Shown: positions 49,401-64,000 of the stretch, piece by piece
Layout: every line of letters starts with the position of its first letter
Numbering within the stretch: position 1 is the first letter of the stretch
Source: Ptychodera flava
Taxonomy: Eukaryota > Hemichordata > Enteropneusta > Ptychoderidae
Reading direction: 5' to 3'
NCBI RefSeq assembly: GCF_041260155.1
Contig: NC_091930.1
Span: forward strand, 42,413,096 to 42,477,095
Length of the DNA stretch: 64,000 nt
Program-made: the position numbers and the translations under genes
The notes under the pieces: model-generated
Seen by the model: only the letters and a program-made list of their open reading frames with translations
Database searches by the model: none
Told to the model about the DNA's origin: nothing

Positions 49401-50440
49401 ATGAATAACATCTGCACTCTTCGTAAATGTTTTATGATAAAATATAAGATGGTATTTATAAAAATGTATTTGGTTATAATTTCATAATCAAAAAACATTA
49501 ATAGTTAAAATATTGAAATCCTTAGAATCTAAAAAAGTACAAAGAAATAGTACTGAAAAAGCTGTTTTCATATTATTATAGGAAATTATCATGTGTAAAC
49601 CCGTATAAGTAAAGACTGAATACAAACAGGTTTTACTCCCTCATACTTTAAGAAGTAAAATATCTAAATTTACTTTGCTGTATTTATCATCTTCTTTGTT
49701 ATGGAAGACTAAATGTACGGCCGTTATCAACGGTGCATAACAACGAAAATATGATCTGCAATTTGCACGCATATATTTTATTCATAATGTTTAGAGTTGA
49801 TAATTTTATCGGAAAAAAGAGAAGAAAAGGGAACTTATCTGGGTGTTAGCCATTTGACAAAAATAAAAAAAATAAAAATATGTGCCTTAATTTTGCACTG
49901 AGGTACCGTAACAAGGCGTTTGAAATCAGTCTCTCAGTCAGCCTGTCGAAGACGAAGATAACAAATGCAAACACATATCACAATTCAACTCAGTTGTTGC
50001 AGTGAAAGGAAAATATCATGAAACGTCATTCGTCAAATCTTCAAGCCTACATGGTGTATATTGACGTACAGGGTCAAGAGTAAAAATCGGAAAGTGATTA
50101 TTCTTTCAAGTAAATGATACTGATATGTAAATTATAGATATAGAGGTCATTGGTGACCTTCACTCCAGTCTTTAGGTAAATTATTAACATACAAGCACAT
50201 TTCCTAAATACAATATTAGATAATGCATAATACATATTAAAATGAAAAAAGCGAAATAAACAAATTGCCATCGCGGTAGGTTTTGCATAAGAATTGCTGT
50301 ACATTGTTTATTATATCACCCAGCAACATTATTCAAGTATATTATGCAAGGGTAGGCCAGGCTGACACACTAGAGGATGAGAAAAAATATTCCTCTTGGC
50401 TTCAGGATCTAATAATTAAGGCCTATTGCAATACACCAAG
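46430..50440 (+). repeat. AT-rich block of three diverged large repeat units
   Basis: Unit starts with a cagcct(g/t)..agacgaagac..caaa motif near 46430, 48395 and 49935. Each then carries gaggtcattg.agaac..aactc.agtctattgg and an aattaaggcc tail. Within units, a ttggttataat..cataat block and an aagactaaatgtacggc block recur near 47820/48100, 49105/49375 and 49465/49715. The unit is about 1.5 kb, with unit 1 longer because of the insertion at 46966-47695. No gene belongs to the repeat itself. Confidence 0.7.
46966..47695 (-). other. 730 bp segment present only in repeat unit 1, with a 120-codon minus-strand frame
   Basis: Unit 2 passes directly from aaggccctgtgtagtgca to the tatcacatggactc stretch, whereas unit 1 has about 730 extra bases. 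On the minus strand a frame runs open from about 47350 to TGA 46978. It contains CKTIVVNIDTKQPNFWTKGA and a Cys-rich end (GPCRNCLTNS, LLTCRGCQPD). I do not recognise it. It looks more protein-like than its neighbours, so this could be an inserted gene fragment. Confidence 0.35.
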
Positions 50441-50906
50441 TTCATCATCATAGCCAAAAGTCATGAAAGAGGAATTTCTGTAAGTGATATCAGGTGTTTC
50501 GGAAGGATAAGCTCACCCTGCCCAATGTATAGCACCCCCCATATACAAATCTTGCAGTCAATATATGATGTGTTCATAATACATGGACTGATGCAACTGA
50601 TGCCGTCAGTGATCATCTGCCAGAAAGAAGCACCATACTTATCCACAAGCCCAATAAAAACCCCACACGACGAACAGAAAACGTATGAATGTGGAGAGAC
50701 AAGGCCTCGCCTACTTTAACTCTTATAAGTTTGCAAGACCGGTAGCCATGCCACTCTGAAATATCCCCTTATGAACTACACCCTCTCGAATGACGAATAA
50801 GCTGATATATGTATACCCTATAAATATAAAATGTATTTTATATGGATATTGGTCTAAGTCCATTAAACTATATGCCTACTTTACTGATATACAAAGTAAC
50901 AATATA
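50441..50906. other. Downstream of gene B
   Basis: Expected 3' region of the minus-strand gene B. I found no unambiguous polyadenylation signal. The overlapping frames at 50426-50719 are unsupported. Confidence 0.4.
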
Positions 50907-62791
<11,885 letters not shown>

Positions 62792-64000
62792 CTGAAAATA
62801 CAGACATAAATACGCATTAGTTCGCAGCAAGATGGAGCTGTCGCTGTGCCGTTTCCTTTATATATCTGCGACGGTTGGATTTCTAACATCGATAACGTTT
62901 GTGCATGTTTGTAATATCGTCATTTCTGCAATCATATTATGAGGAATAGGTCGACGGGTTATGTGCCGGGAGAGTGTTACTATGTCTACAAAAGCCATTG
63001 TCTGCAGTAATCTTTATAACAGTAGTCCAGTTAAATTTCTTTTCATGGCTGATGCATGCATAAATAGGACAGGCAAGAAGATAGGAGCAACATGTAACGA
63101 ATCAGAAACTATACCACTAACAAAATGCATGTTTATCCTTCTGGAGAACTTCCGGGACATGATACCGTCAGTATCTGTGATGCCATAATACAAATAGGAC
63201 TGTTTGTGAAGCGAGATAAGGGCAATGAATTAGGTGGATTAAGAAAAATGGGCTTCTCGTCCCCATCTAGTGCTATGTATATACCGACCTTCCCAGCCCA
63301 CTCCACAACAAACTAGGTCGAGTAGGAGACGCATTGCACATTCATAATGTACAATCGACTCGATAGACCAATTCATAGGCCGGGTTTACAATGTGTATCT
63401 CACGATGCGATCGAGGGCCACTGAGAGGTAGGCGAAAGAGGCGTCTAAATATACTCATAAAAACAGAATAGGTTTGAAAATTTAGTTGCTAACAAACTGT
63501 CATCAACAAGACGCCTGGTCGTGTACATGTTTTGAAAAGGACACGATCTCATGACCCCTCAACCAATAGTTGACCACACATCAACAGCAATGCAAATAAA
63601 ACGAATGAACATTTGTTTCAAAAAAAAGGTCCCTAGTTGTGAAAACAACTGCACAACTGTTGCCCTCATATTATTACTACAAGAACTGGACTATCAACAG
63701 ACGATTCTGTCATTTTCGTCTCTGCAGTAACAGTGGAAGACCAATGTCTGGCAAAACCGACTGTTATCGCTTAAATGGATGGCTTGCAGCTATCCATGGG
63801 ACATGACGTTTTGAACAGGGCAGAGGCCGAGAGAAACATTTGCATAGACTTCATAAGTGTAAGTGTCGACCTGTCTTGAGTTTGATAGCAGTTGCTCTTA
63901 TTAGACGCGCACTGAATCCACAATTTTATCCGTTTATTCAGTATAAACTTGAACATTTCCTCTGATTTTGTGTGACGGACCCCTCCACTTCTTTCACACT
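62792..64000. other. 5' intron or upstream part of gene B
   Basis: No exon supplying the first half of CUB1 was recognised. The minus-strand frame 63771-63956 (extending to about 63998 as CERSGGVRHTKSEEMFKF) is not CUB-like and has no good splice sites. A tatataaagg motif on the minus strand near 62862 is present but precedes an internal exon, so I do not call it a promoter. Confidence 0.4.

Noticed and set aside
62842-62870. TATA box and transcription start for gene B near 62862 (minus)
   Set aside because: The motif precedes an exon encoding only the second half of a CUB domain with no signal peptide, so an internal exon is more likely.
63771-63998. Missing CUB1 first-half exon
   Set aside because: The frame lacks the CUB pattern, ends in a stop and has no donor in the required phase.

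Overview
The window looks like nuclear DNA of an invertebrate deuterostome. Evidence is the AT-rich sequence, spliced genes with GT-AG introns, animal extracellular modules (CUB, LDLa, EGF, PAN), NHL propellers, DNA-transposon fragments, a tRNA-derived SINE and long (CATA)n/(AT)n microsatellites. A hemichordate (acorn worm) or a similar animal such as a lancelet is my best guess; the sequence alone does not settle it. No bacterial operons, CRISPR arrays, rRNA genes or clear viral elements were seen.

Layout. Positions 1-25.9 kb are repeat-dominated: a 1.8 kb repeat present at 1-1875 and again at 17577-19402; a tandem pair at 2932-7680 whose first copy carries a 1.48 kb hAT-like insertion; a Harbinger-like MITE (9167-10017); a 2.85 kb CACTA-like element with subterminal repeats and two large hairpins (11021-13871); a TTAA-flanked MITE (19430-20136); and a decayed tandem duplication (21845-24970). 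Only weak exon candidates occur here.

Gene A (26012-37554, plus strand, about eight exons) joins a GT-B glycosyltransferase, a TRADD-N-like module, an acidic coiled-coil region and a C-terminal NHL beta-propeller. Several exons need single-base frame changes to read through, while the second exon and the 842 bp last exon are intact. Its introns hold most of the window's microsatellites and a two-headed tRNA-derived SINE. An orphan NHL propeller exon lies on the minus strand at 44105-44824.

Positions 37.6-50.9 kb are mostly repeats: a fold-back MITE, an 84 bp inverted repeat, a roughly 205 bp tandem array and a 4 kb AT-rich region of diverged repeat units.

Gene B (50907-62791, minus strand, at least fifteen exons, 5' end missing) encodes a single-pass membrane protein: CUB-CUB-LDLa-EGF-EGF-CUB-CUB (split by a PAN/apple exon)-LDLa-TM-tail with a C-terminal PDZ-ligand-like end. 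Nearly all its exons are phase 1-1, typical of shuffled modules. Genes A and B show no obvious functional link. Gene A's architecture suggests an intracellular sensor or adaptor and gene B's a cell-surface receptor; both roles are inferred.
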